Shown here: in pieces, positions 22,178-30,828 of the stretch
How positions within the stretch are numbered: the first letter of the stretch is position 1
How the letters are laid out: each line of letters opens with the position of its first letter
The notes under the pieces: generated by a model
The model's database searches: none
Told to the model about the DNA's origin: nothing
The model's input: the letters and a program-made list of their open reading frames with translations, nothing else
Translations under genes and position numbers: made by a program
Assembly (NCBI GenBank): GCA_025766275.1
Contig: JAFKAC010000001.1
Span: 806,001-870,000, forward strand
Reading direction: 5' to 3'
Source of the DNA: Lactarius indigo
Lineage: Eukaryota > Basidiomycota > Agaricomycetes > Russulales > Russulaceae
Length of the DNA: 64,000 nt

Positions 22178-23590
22178 AACATGTATGGGTGTCCGAGATA
22201 TCTCAGACATGCTTTGGACCAATATGTCCGAGATTATGTGCACATACTGGAGGGTATTAACATGTATGGGTGTCCGAGATATCTCGGACATGCTTCGGAC
22301 CAATATGTCCGAGATTACGTCCACATATTAGAGGGTATTAACATGTATGGGTGTCTGAGATATCTCGGACATGTTACGGACCAATAGGTCCGAGATTATA
22401 TAGGTGTACTGGAGGGTATAAACATGTACTGGTGTCCAAAAAATCTCGGACATGCTTCGGACCAATATGTCCGAGATTATGTGCATATACTGGAGGGTAT
22501 AAACATGTATGGGTGTCTGAGATATCTCGGACATGCTTCGGACCAATATGTCTGAGATTATGTGCACATACTGGAGGGTATTAACATGTATGGGTGTCCG
22601 AGATATCTCGGACATGCTTCGGACCAATATGTCCAAGATTATGTCCACATATTAGAGGGTATTAACATGTATGGGTGTCCAAAAAATCTCGGACATGCTT
22701 CGGACAAATAGGTCCGAGACTATATAGGTGTACTGGAGGGTATAAACATGTATGGGTGTCCGAGATATCTCGGACATGTTACGGACCAATAAGTCCGAGA
22801 TTATATAGGTGTATTGGAGGGTATTAACATGTATGGGTGTCTGAGATATCTCAGACATGCTTCGGACCAATATGTCTGAGATTATGTCCACATATTAGAG
22901 GGTATAAAAATGTATGGGTGTCCAAAAAATCTCGGACATGCTTCGGACCAATATGTCCGAGATTACATCCACATACTGGAGGGTATTAACATGTATGGGT
23001 GTCCAAGATATCTCGGACATGCTTCGGACCAATATGTCCGAGATTGTGTCCACATATTAGAGGGTATTAACATGTATGGGTGTCCGAGATATCTCAGACA
23101 TGTTACGGACCAATAGGTCCGAGATTATATAGGTGTATTGGAGGGTATTAACATGTATGGGTGTCTGAGATATCTCAGACATGCTTCGGACCAATATGTC
23201 CGAGATTATGTGCACATACTGGAGGGTATTAACATGTATGGGTGTCCGAGATATCTCGGACATACTTTGGACCAATATGTCCGAGATTGTGTCCACATAT
23301 TAGAGGGTATTAACATGTATGGGTGTCCGAGATATCTCGGACATGTTACGGACCAATAGGTCTGAGATTATATAGGTGTATTGGAGGGTATAAACATGTA
23401 TGGATGTCCAAAAAATCTTGGACATGCTTCGGACCAATATGTCCGAGATTATGTCCATATACTGGAGGGTATAAACATGTATGGGTGTCTGAGATATCTC
23501 AGACATGTTCAAGAGCAATATGTCTGAGATTATGTGGGTATACCAGAGGGTATAAACATGTACAGGTGTCCAAGATATCTCTGGATGATT
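22178..23590 (+). repeat. 81-bp tandem array, plus orientation
   Basis: Starting points of aacatgta fall at 22178, 22259, 22340, 22421, 22502, 22583 and 22664, then every 81 bp to about 23556, about 17 units. Each unit contains the palindromic CCGAGATATCTCGG-type motif and a second CGGAC...GTCCG pair. Because 81 = 27 codons, long ORF-like readings of a 27-residue repeat appear on both strands; I do not treat these as genes. Confidence 0.95.
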
Positions 23591-23984
23591 AGCCTAGAGT
23601 GTCTAGCCATGTGTATGCATTCAGAGACTAGAACCCCATAGATATATTCTGCATGAATTGTTTCCACAGCCAAGGCTCATGTATGTGTACTTATTATGTT
23701 CTCTCCCATTGTAATGATTACCCCATGTTACTTGATTGGAACATGTACACTTCCTTTATTATTAGTTATTAGTCTAATTGATCAGGCACAAAGGACAGTA
23801 TGTGTCATTTCCATTCATTTCAGAGTATTTAGTAAGTTCTCTTTGTTATGACTTGACACATCCAGTGTCACAGTGTAAGCTCCACTCAACCATTTCTACA
23901 CTTGATGACTTCCACAAAGCCTTGAAGTGTTTCCTGCCTGATAAACTCCAGCACACCCACATAATGTATTGCTCCAGAACATGT

Positions 23985-25290
23985 CCAAAATATCTTGGAC
24001 ATCCATACATGTTAATACCCTTTAGTATGTGCACATAATCTTGGACATATTGGTCCGGAACATGTCTGAGATATCTTGAACACACATACATGTTTATACC
24101 CTCCAGTACACCTACTATATAATCTTGGACATATTGGTCCAAAGCATGTCCGAGATATCTTGGACACATATACATGTGAATACCCTCCAGTATGTGGACG
24201 TAATCTTGGACATATTGGTCCATAACATGTCTGAGATATCTTGGACACCCATACATGTTAATACCCTCCAGTATGTGGATGTAATCTCGGACATATTGGT
24301 CCGAAGCATGTCCGAGATTTTTTGGACACCCATATATGTTTATACCCTCTAATATGTGGACATAATCTCGGACATATTGGTCCGAAGCATGTCCGAGATT
24401 TTTGGACACCCATACATGTTTATACCCTCTAGTACACCTATATCATCTCGGACCTATTGGTCCGTAACATGTCCAAGATATCTTGGACACATATACATGT
24501 TAATACCCTCCAGTATGTGGATGTAATCTCGGACATATTGGTCCGAAGCATGTCCGAGATTTTTTGGACACCCATACATTTTTATACCCTCTAATATGTG
24601 GATGTAATCTCAGACATATTGGTCCGAAGCATGTCCGAGATATCTCGGACACCCATACATGTTAATAACCTCCAGTACACCTATATAGTCTCGGACCTAT
24701 TGGTCCGAAGCATGTCCGAGATTTTTTGGACACCCATACATGTTTATACCCTCTAATATGTGGACATAATCTTGGACATATTGGTCCGAAGCATGTCCGA
24801 GATATCTCAGACACCCATACATGTTAATACCCTCCAGTATGTGGATGTAATCTCGGACATATTGGTCCGAAGCATGTCCGAGATTTTTGGACACCCATAC
24901 ATGTTTATACCCTCTAGTACACCTATATAATCTCGGACCTATTGGTCCATAACATGTCCAAGATATCTTGGACACATATACATGTTAATACCCTCCAGTA
25001 TGTGGATGTAATCTCGGACATATTGGTCCGAAGCATGTCCAAGATTTTTTGGACACCCATACATGTTTATACCCTCTAATATGTGGACATAATCTTGGAC
25101 ATATTGGTCCGAAGCATGTCCGAGATATCTTGGACACCCATACATGTTAATACCCTCCAATACACCTATATAATCTCGGACCTATTGGTCCGTAAAATGT
25201 CCAAGATATCTCGGACACCCATACATGTTAATACCCTCCAGTATGTGAACATAATCTCGGACATATTGGTCCGGTACATGTCCGAGGTAT
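23985..25290 (-). repeat. 81-bp tandem array, inverted orientation
   Basis: The same 81-bp unit as 22178-23590, in reverse orientation, about 16 units. With the left array it forms an inverted repeat with arms of about 1.3-1.4 kb around a centre of about 400 bp (23591-23984). Confidence 0.93.
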
Positions 25291-25424
25291 CTTCACCATC
25301 TGGCCAAGATACATTCTCAGACATGGTTCTTAGCCATCTGTCCGAGATACATTCTCAGATGTGGTTCTTAACTATCCGTCCGAGATATGTTCTCGGACTC
25401 GGAGATATTTATACATTTTGTCCG

Positions 25425-25561
25425 TCTGAGCCGATGTTGGTTGACTCATGAGTCTTGGGAGATTCTTTGCTGTCGGCCGACGTCGGCTGGCCCATGACAT
25501 ATCAAAGATTCTCACCATCGGTTGGCCCATCAGTTATGGAAGTCATGCTGGATCATTGGCT
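25425..25561 (-). repeat. Right terminal inverted repeat of the 3.7-kb transposon
   Basis: Inverted partner of 21820-21955. It ends in ...gatcattggct immediately before the TSD gtaaagtg. Confidence 0.85.
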
Positions 25562-25693
25562 GTAAAGTGGAAGGGATTCCCACCAAGCGATAACACATGG
25601 GAACCCACAACAAACATGACCCACGCCACAGACGTCATCAAAGAGTTCTACCAACGATATCCGACCGCCAAGGGGGCTGGACGAACGATATAA
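25562..25693 (+). pseudogene. pol: E3 Pol C-terminus (rest of chromodomain)
   Basis: Resumes the chromodomain interrupted at 21819: WKGFPPSDNTWEP near 25567-25605, then a short tail ending in a stop at 25691-25693. Chromodomains of Ty3 integrases direct insertion to modified chromatin; this one is separated from its N-terminal half by the DNA transposon. Confidence 0.9.
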
Positions 25694-25733
25694 AAACACC
25701 CCTTTTCGCATCCCCACATCCCTCAACCCAAAG

Positions 25734-27182
25734 ATGACCGACACCCCAGTATCTGACACCACCCTCGTCAACATCCTCAGCAATCCCCAACTCGAAGCCG
25801 CCCTCGAACGAGGGATTGTCACCATCAACCTCACCGACATCCCCCGTCTGTCACCACCACCGTCCCCCCAACATGTCGCCATCACCACCCCTATCCCCAT
25901 CGAACGAGAACCCGGGGAACTTACCCCGTCAACACCAGAGGAAGGGCAATACTCTCCAACACCACCTCCTCAGCAACAGTCGACCCCTCCACCTGAACCA
26001 CGATCTCAATCACCACCATCTTCCCCATCATCCACGCCACCCCCACCGCTAGAACCGTTTACCCCGGTTCGCGTCCATACCCCTATTAACTACGACCGAC
26101 CCGACTCCCCTCCTAACGACACGGACGACCCCGGTGCCCCATTCTTTCCAAATAATCCTGGTACCCCCAAGTACTACCCATTACAGATCCCACTACCAGA
26201 CGGTGGATCTAACCCAGCGAAGTATATCTACTATCGCAAGGGGTTCACCGAGGTAGTGGGGACAATGGGCGCGGGACAACCCCACTACGGAGAGGAGGTC
26301 TACCTCTCGTCACTTAGACCGAACGTCTTGGCACCACCCTTTACAGCAGAACCACTGCAATTCTTTGACCCTCATGATATCCGCGCCTGTGCGCTGGACG
26401 AAACACTCATAGAGCTTAACTCACCTCGTCTCACGGCCGAGATTACTAGGCTAAGGACGGGACTTTTGGCACTCAAAGAACTTGACGAGAAGTGCGAAAA
26501 ACTGGAGGAGGACGCGCGCAAACTACGAGCGGAACGGCTTACGGTCGACTTGATGCTAGCCAGCACCAAGAGGCGCCTTCAGTACGCAGGGGCGCTGGCT
26601 ACCATCGGCAACAAATATGCGCGCATGACAGCTCTACCAGTCCCACTTCGCCACTCCCGTTACGCCATCCCATTTTCCCAACGACGCGGGGGACCATTAG
26701 AGTTCCCCCGTCTCGCCGACAAACCCCACCGCCGACGTTGCTATCACTGCAACAGCCCCCATCACATCGTACGCGACTGTCCCACCAGACCGCGACCCGC
26801 CTGCCGACATTGCCAAAGTCAGGAACACCAATCCTACCGATGTATATTCCGCCGTGCAGGTATGGTCGAAGAAGTGATCACGACCCATCAGGCAGATGAA
26901 CGCATACGGCAAGCAGTGGCTGCGGAGGCCACCACCTCCTTTACCGTCCCCGAACCACCAACGATCGCGGCCCACACCCAAGGGAGGTGGTGTGGGCGGT
27001 GCTTCCGCACTGATGCCAATCATGACGAGATTCGGTGCCCACAATACGAAATGTGTCGCAAGTGTGGCAAACGCGGACCCTTCCTCTTCCTCAAAACACA
27101 TTACTGTCAACTCGACATCTCTCCGTGGCCGGAGAATGACCTCGATGCTGACATCTACGACCTCATAGATCCGGAGTCCTGA
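25734..27182 (+). CDS. E3 ORF3: unrecognised protein with coiled coil and zinc-knuckle cluster
   Basis: A complete 482-residue ORF with a clear ATG, 41 bp after the pol stop and before the 3' polypurine tract, where some Ty3 elements place env. It has no signal peptide or membrane segment, so it is not env-like. Layout: a Pro/Ser/Thr-rich N-terminus (about 1-140), a conserved globular block (PLQIPLPDGG...YYRKG...GQPHYGEEVYL; about 145-200), a charged coiled coil (LTAEITRLRTGLLALKELD and on; about 230-290), then two exact CCHC knuckles, CYHCNSPHHIVRDC and CRHCQSQEHQSYRC. Two looser Cys/His clusters follow (CGRC...H...C and CRKC...H.C). The globular block and coiled coil also occur in ORF3 of E2 and E5. 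I infer a nucleic-acid-binding accessory protein; its function is unknown. Confidence 0.85.
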   Translation: MTDTPVSDTTLVNILSNPQLEAALERGIVTINLTDIPRLSPPPSPQHVAITTPIPIEREPGELTPSTPEEGQYSPTPPPQQQSTPPPEPRSQSPPSSPSSTPPPPLEPFTPVRVHTPINYDRPDSPPNDTDDPGAPFFPNNPGTPKYYPLQIPLPDGGSNPAKYIYYRKGFTEVVGTMGAGQPHYGEEVYLSSLRPNVLAPPFTAEPLQFFDPHDIRACALDETLIELNSPRLTAEITRLRTGLLALKELDEKCEKLEEDARKLRAERLTVDLMLASTKRRLQYAGALATIGNKYARMTALPVPLRHSRYAIPFSQRRGGPLEFPRLADKPHRRRCYHCNSPHHIVRDCPTRPRPACRHCQSQEHQSYRCIFRRAGMVEEVITTHQADERIRQAVAAEATTSFTVPEPPTIAAHTQGRWCGRCFRTDANHDEIRCPQYEMCRKCGKRGPFLFLKTHYCQLDISPWPENDLDADIYDLIDPES

Positions 27183-27216
27183 AGTCGAGGCGTCTTCAGA
27201 CCAAGACGGGGGGTAA

Positions 27217-27784
27217 TGTTACGATTTTCTTGGACTCGTTTCTCTCCTTACCATTATTTCCCTCCTGCACTATACGAGCCCTGTACGACTACGCAGACTT
27301 TACGATTACCCGGTTTCTATCACGCGCCTTGCTTATCGACGTTCTCCTTTGATAAAGCTTGACATGTGCCGGTTTCCGACTTGTTCCCTCTCACGCGCGA
27401 CCCCGCGTGATTCTCCTTTATTCTCGATATGTCCCTGCTTTGTTCCCTTTATGTTCACTCCTTTCTTCCTCGATTCGGCGATGGCGCCATCTGTTTGCGA
27501 TGGCCATACAGTACGGTTTCTATTTAACCCTAGTCATACCTAGCTTGTACGGTAGACTAGACTTCTTGTGTAATACTACACTTGTCTACGCGAAGTCTCC
27601 TTGTTCCCCGACCCTCGCTTTCGCTAGACCTTCGAGTCTTAGCCTCCCTCTACAGTCCAAGTGACACTCGTCCTTGTGGCTCTTGTGCATCATTACTACT
27701 GAAGTCAAGCCTTCGAGCTTCGACTACCGAGCGATTGACTGACTTAGTACAGGTCGTACTCCACGCCCCTGTAGTGGCGTTACA
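27217..27784 (+). repeat. E3 3' LTR
   Basis: Identical to 16177-16744 in line-by-line reading. It is preceded by a purine-rich tract (agacggggggtaa) that serves as polypurine tract and followed by the TSD catcg. Confidence 0.95.
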
Positions 27785-28141
27785 CATCGTGACCTAAGGA
27801 ACGTACTTTGCTACAGTTGTCACGCTCCAGGCCACCTCTCACGAAACTGCCCTCACCCCCACACGCAAGGACAATGGCAACACCCTCCGTCAAGCAGCAG
27901 AATGACCGATACCACTGGGTACTTGCAAGGACCAGTGTCACAGTATGAACCGTCACTGCCAGGGTACATGTCACCACCAATGACCAGTGCAACGCCAATG
28001 CCACAAATAAATGTGGCCACTACAAAGACGGCGGGAGAGCAGGCGAAAGAATGGCTCACACAAGTAGCCAACAGCACAGATGAGGTAAAAGACCTCATAC
28101 TTCAAGATTTGTGGGGAAAGGAGGGTTTTCGGGACGCCTGA
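27785..28141 (+). pseudogene. gag: E2 Gag, segment 4 (zinc knuckle and C-terminus)
   Basis: Gag resumes after E3 with the CCHC knuckle CYSCHAPGHLSRNC (27809-27850) and ends at TGA 28139-28141 with ...GKEGFRDA, parallel to the E3 Gag end. The stop overlaps the presumed pol start in the pattern CTGAACCC, as in E3 and E4 (TTGAACCC). Confidence 0.85.
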
Positions 28142-28579
28142 ACCCGTCAGTCTGGGTGAGGGCCTTACAATGTAATTCTGTAATTGTGACAACACGCTAT
28201 CGATCTCTACGTCTCTACGAATTCCAGTGACCATCCGAACGAATTACCAAACGACTGAAACCAACGCGTTGGTTGACTCCAGAGCAACCAACAACTTTAT
28301 TCGACCAAGAATGGCAGCCCAGGCCGGTATCCAGGTGCAACAGTTAGAAACACCCCGCAAAATATGGAATATAGACAACATGGAAAACAAAGCTGGGTTG
28401 ATCACTCATTATGTCAACCTAGAGGTAAAAACACGTGGACAGATAAAGAAGATGACCTTTTTGGTCACCGACCTTGGAAGCGAAGACATGGTGCTGGGCT
28501 ATCCGTGGCTAAGCGCTTTCGAGCCCACCATTAGCTGGGCTACGGCAACTATGCACCCCGACATGCAGCCAGTAGTACT
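28140..28579 (+). pseudogene. pol: E2 Pol, segment 1 (protease)
   Basis: Aspartic-protease part of Pol, with frame damage near 28200 where tctctacg is duplicated. The active-site triad appears as VDSRATN near 28275 instead of DSGAT, so the catalytic loop Gly is lost. The VLGYPWL block that ends Ty3 proteases is at about 28492. It is cut by E4 at 28580 and resumes at 36457. Confidence 0.8.
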
Positions 28580-29148
28580 TGTTACGACTTCCTTGGACTC
28601 GTCTCTTTCCTTACTATTATTCCCTTCCCACACTATACGAGCCCTGTACAACTACGCGGATATTACGATTACCTGGTTTCCATCACGCGCCTTGCTTATC
28701 GACGTTCTCTTTTGATAAAGCTTGACATGTGCTAGTTTCCGACTTGTTCCCTCTCACGCGCGACCCCGCGTGATTCTCCATTATCCTCGATATAGCCCTG
28801 CCTTGTTCCCTATATGTTCCCTCCTTTCTTCCTTGGTTTGGCGATGGCGCCATCTGTTTGTAGTGACCATACAGTGCGATCTCTATTTAACCCTAGTCAT
28901 ACCTAGCTTGTACGGTAGACTAGACTTCTTGTGTAATACTACACCCGTCTACGCGAAGTCTCCTTGACCCCCCGATTCTCGCTTTCGCTAGGCCTTCGAG
29001 TCTTAGCTTCCCTCTACAGTCCAAGTGACACGCGTCCTTGTGACTCTTGTGCATCATCCATACTGAAGTCGAGCCTTTGAGCTTTGACTACCGAACGATT
29101 GACTGACTTAGTACAGGTCGTACTTAACGCCCCTGTAGTGGCGTTACA
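28580..29148 (+). repeat. E4 5' LTR
   Basis: 569 bp, TGTTACG...GTTACA, preceded by the TSD gtact. It shares the TATTTAA and AGACTAGACTT arrangement of E3. Confidence 0.95.
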
Positions 29149-29165
29149 TTAAGTCTAGTCTCCAC
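29149..29165 (+). promoter_or_regulatory. E4 primer-binding site, self-priming type
   Basis: Same AAGTCTAGTCT as E3, complementary to AGACTAGACTT in its own LTR. Confidence 0.7.
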
Positions 29166-29166
29166 A

Positions 29167-30828
29167 GTGGCTCTCACCAGCCGAAGCCGAACACAGTTCG
29201 TAAAAGAGTACCTGGAACAGCATCCTTACGACGACCTAAGGCCTTCTATCAAAGGAACCGCTCTTTGGAGAAACACCCCACACGACGAGGGGTATTACGT
29301 CTACGACCCCGATAAACTCACGTACGAACCAATCGAATATATTGAAGACCAACACATCTGGGCCTACGTTGCCTACTCCGATTCAAAGCACTCCTGGTAC
29401 TCCTATAAACCCGTCCCCGCACACCTAGGCCTAGGACCAGGAAAAGGACAAATTAGCGCCATCGAGGCTGATTCCGATATCGAGGAACCATCTTCCAAAC
29501 CTGATTTAGACAACCCAACACTTACGCCTACCATCCAACGACCTGTGGACTTCGCATCATATGCCAATATGTCCACCACCCAACTCTCCACCACCCTCAC
29601 CTCCGCGCAACCAGCCGCAGGCTCCTCGACAGCGAATCCTGCAAGCAGTGGAGGACATCCTGTGGGAGGAAGTATGTCGACAAGCGGAGGAAGCGCTGCG
29701 GGAGGCGCAGGAAGCCATCATGGAGGCGGTGCGCCTGGAGGTGGAGGCGGTGCGCCTGGAGGTGGAGGCGGTGCGCCTGGAGGCGGAGGTGGCGCGCCTG
29801 GAGGTGGAGGTGGCGGAGCAGCAGCAGGTCCCGCCGTTGGAGGACTCCCACCAAACGGGCGACTCAGAGGAAATCCCCCACCAGAATTCACCGGGGATCG
29901 AGAAGCCAGCAGAGCCTTCCTAAACGCCTTCGCACTCTACCGAGGAATGAACCCGAATGTCCAACAATTGACCCTCCCTTATTCACGCGCTATGACCCTC
30001 CTCTCGTACATCCGAGGGCCATTAGTGGACGACTGGGTCGAAGAACAAATACAGTGGCTAGCCGACCAATTGGCGGGAGGGGTAGCCATGAACGCTGAAA
30101 ACCTATGGAACACTATCGAAACAAGGTTTATCCAAGCATACACCGACACTACTCAACAACAAAAAGCCCGCCACGCCATTCAAAATCTACGAATGGACAA
30201 AGAAGACATCGACACTTATATAGCCAAGTTCTCTAACCTGGCCAATAAGGCAGGATACAATAAGGACGAGGCCACTACCCTGGAAATTTTCCAGAAAGGC
30301 CTCCCAAATGCGCTAGTCATAAACGCAATCAAGTTCCACCACCCCGTAGACTGGGACGATTGGAAAACGGCGGTTACGCTCCAGCAAGCGGAATATCTCC
30401 TCCTCAAGGATAGACTCACCAAGGGAAGAACAGACAAGAAAGGAGGAGCCTCCCGCGATCAATGGTTGAACGCTCTCAACAAAACTAGAGATCCAAATGC
30501 AATGGACGTCAGCCGAACTCGTGCAAGAGCAGCAATGACGGAGGACGAAAAGAAGCTACTTCAGAAAGAAGGAAGATGCTTCCGATGCCGAGGACAAGGA
30601 CACATCTCCAGATTCTGCCCTCAAAAAACAGCCCCAACCGTCAAGGCCGCAAGCACGAGCGACCCTACTCCAACCACCGCCACCATCTCAATGACTGCAT
30701 CACGCCCCCTTTCCAATGAAGAACAAGCAGACGCTCAAGTAGCAGCCTTATTCGCTCAGACCCCCGAAGTGCGAGAGCTAATGGTGGATAAACTCTTCGG
30801 ACAAAAGAAGGATTTTCTGAACGCTTGA
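29167..30828 (+). CDS. gag: E4 Gag polyprotein
   Basis: A 553-residue Gag, very similar to E3 Gag throughout and fully open: N-terminal Trp/Tyr-rich region, Gly-rich GGGGAP repeats (29722-29822), capsid domain, AMDVSR block, CCHC knuckle CFRCRGQGHISRFC near 30574-30615. It starts at GTG in the same ccacaGTGG context as E3, with no in-frame ATG for about 134 codons. The TGA stop overlaps the pol start (TTGAAC). RNA-binding particle protein of the retrotransposon. Confidence 0.9.
   Translation: MALTSRSRTQFVKEYLEQHPYDDLRPSIKGTALWRNTPHDEGYYVYDPDKLTYEPIEYIEDQHIWAYVAYSDSKHSWYSYKPVPAHLGLGPGKGQISAIEADSDIEEPSSKPDLDNPTLTPTIQRPVDFASYANMSTTQLSTTLTSAQPAAGSSTANPASSGGHPVGGSMSTSGGSAAGGAGSHHGGGAPGGGGGAPGGGGGAPGGGGGAPGGGGGGAAAGPAVGGLPPNGRLRGNPPPEFTGDREASRAFLNAFALYRGMNPNVQQLTLPYSRAMTLLSYIRGPLVDDWVEEQIQWLADQLAGGVAMNAENLWNTIETRFIQAYTDTTQQQKARHAIQNLRMDKEDIDTYIAKFSNLANKAGYNKDEATTLEIFQKGLPNALVINAIKFHHPVDWDDWKTAVTLQQAEYLLLKDRLTKGRTDKKGGASRDQWLNALNKTRDPNAMDVSRTRARAAMTEDEKKLLQKEGRCFRCRGQGHISRFCPQKTAPTVKAASTSDPTPTTATISMTASRPLSNEEQADAQVAALFAQTPEVRELMVDKLFGQKKDFLNA

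Larger units (their letters stand above)
21820..25561. mobile_element. Non-autonomous DNA transposon built of inverted satellite arrays
   Basis: A 3742-bp insertion in the E3 chromodomain, flanked by the perfect 8-bp duplication gtaaagtg (21812-21819 and 25562-25569). Removing it and one TSD copy restores the LVKWKGF reading of E4. Ends begin CACATAATGATC (left) and AGCCAATGATC (right, reverse complement). From about 20 bases inward they are near-identical inverted repeats for over 100 bp, including CCAACCGAYGGTGAGA and CAGCCGATGTCGGCCGAC-like palindromes. The interior is a plus-oriented array of an 81-bp unit, a unique centre of about 400 bp, and a reverse-oriented array of the same unit. 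No transposase is encoded. The ends match those of the KDZ element at 45812-59591, so I infer mobilisation in trans by KDZ machinery. Confidence 0.85.
16177..27784 (+). mobile_element. E3: complete Ty3 retrotransposon inserted in E2 gag
   Basis: Two identical 568-bp LTRs (16177-16744 and 27217-27784) flanked by the perfect duplication catcg (16172-16176 and 27785-27789). Order is LTR, PBS, gag, pol, ORF3, polypurine tract, LTR. It is 11.6 kb long, of which 3742 bp is a later DNA-transposon insertion in the chromodomain coding sequence. I see no difference between the LTRs, so this is a very young insertion. E4 is a sister subfamily: the LTRs are clearly related but differ at many positions. 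Confidence 0.95.

Noticed and set aside
22328..25160. Many overlapping ORFs of 70-190 residues with a 27-residue repeat (MYGCPRYLGHASDQYVRDYVH type) on both strands
   Set aside because: They come from the 81-bp satellite, whose period is a multiple of three, so open frames appear in several frames and on both strands. No start, intron or homology supports a protein.
22178..25290. Possible CRISPR-like array
   Set aside because: Units are contiguous 81-bp tandem copies without unique spacers, are arranged in opposed arrays inside a TIR-bounded transposon, and the context is eukaryotic.
25734..27182. Envelope gene in the ORF3 position
   Set aside because: The ORF has no signal peptide, hydrophobic fusion or transmembrane segment; it has CCHC knuckles and a coiled coil, which do not fit an envelope glycoprotein.
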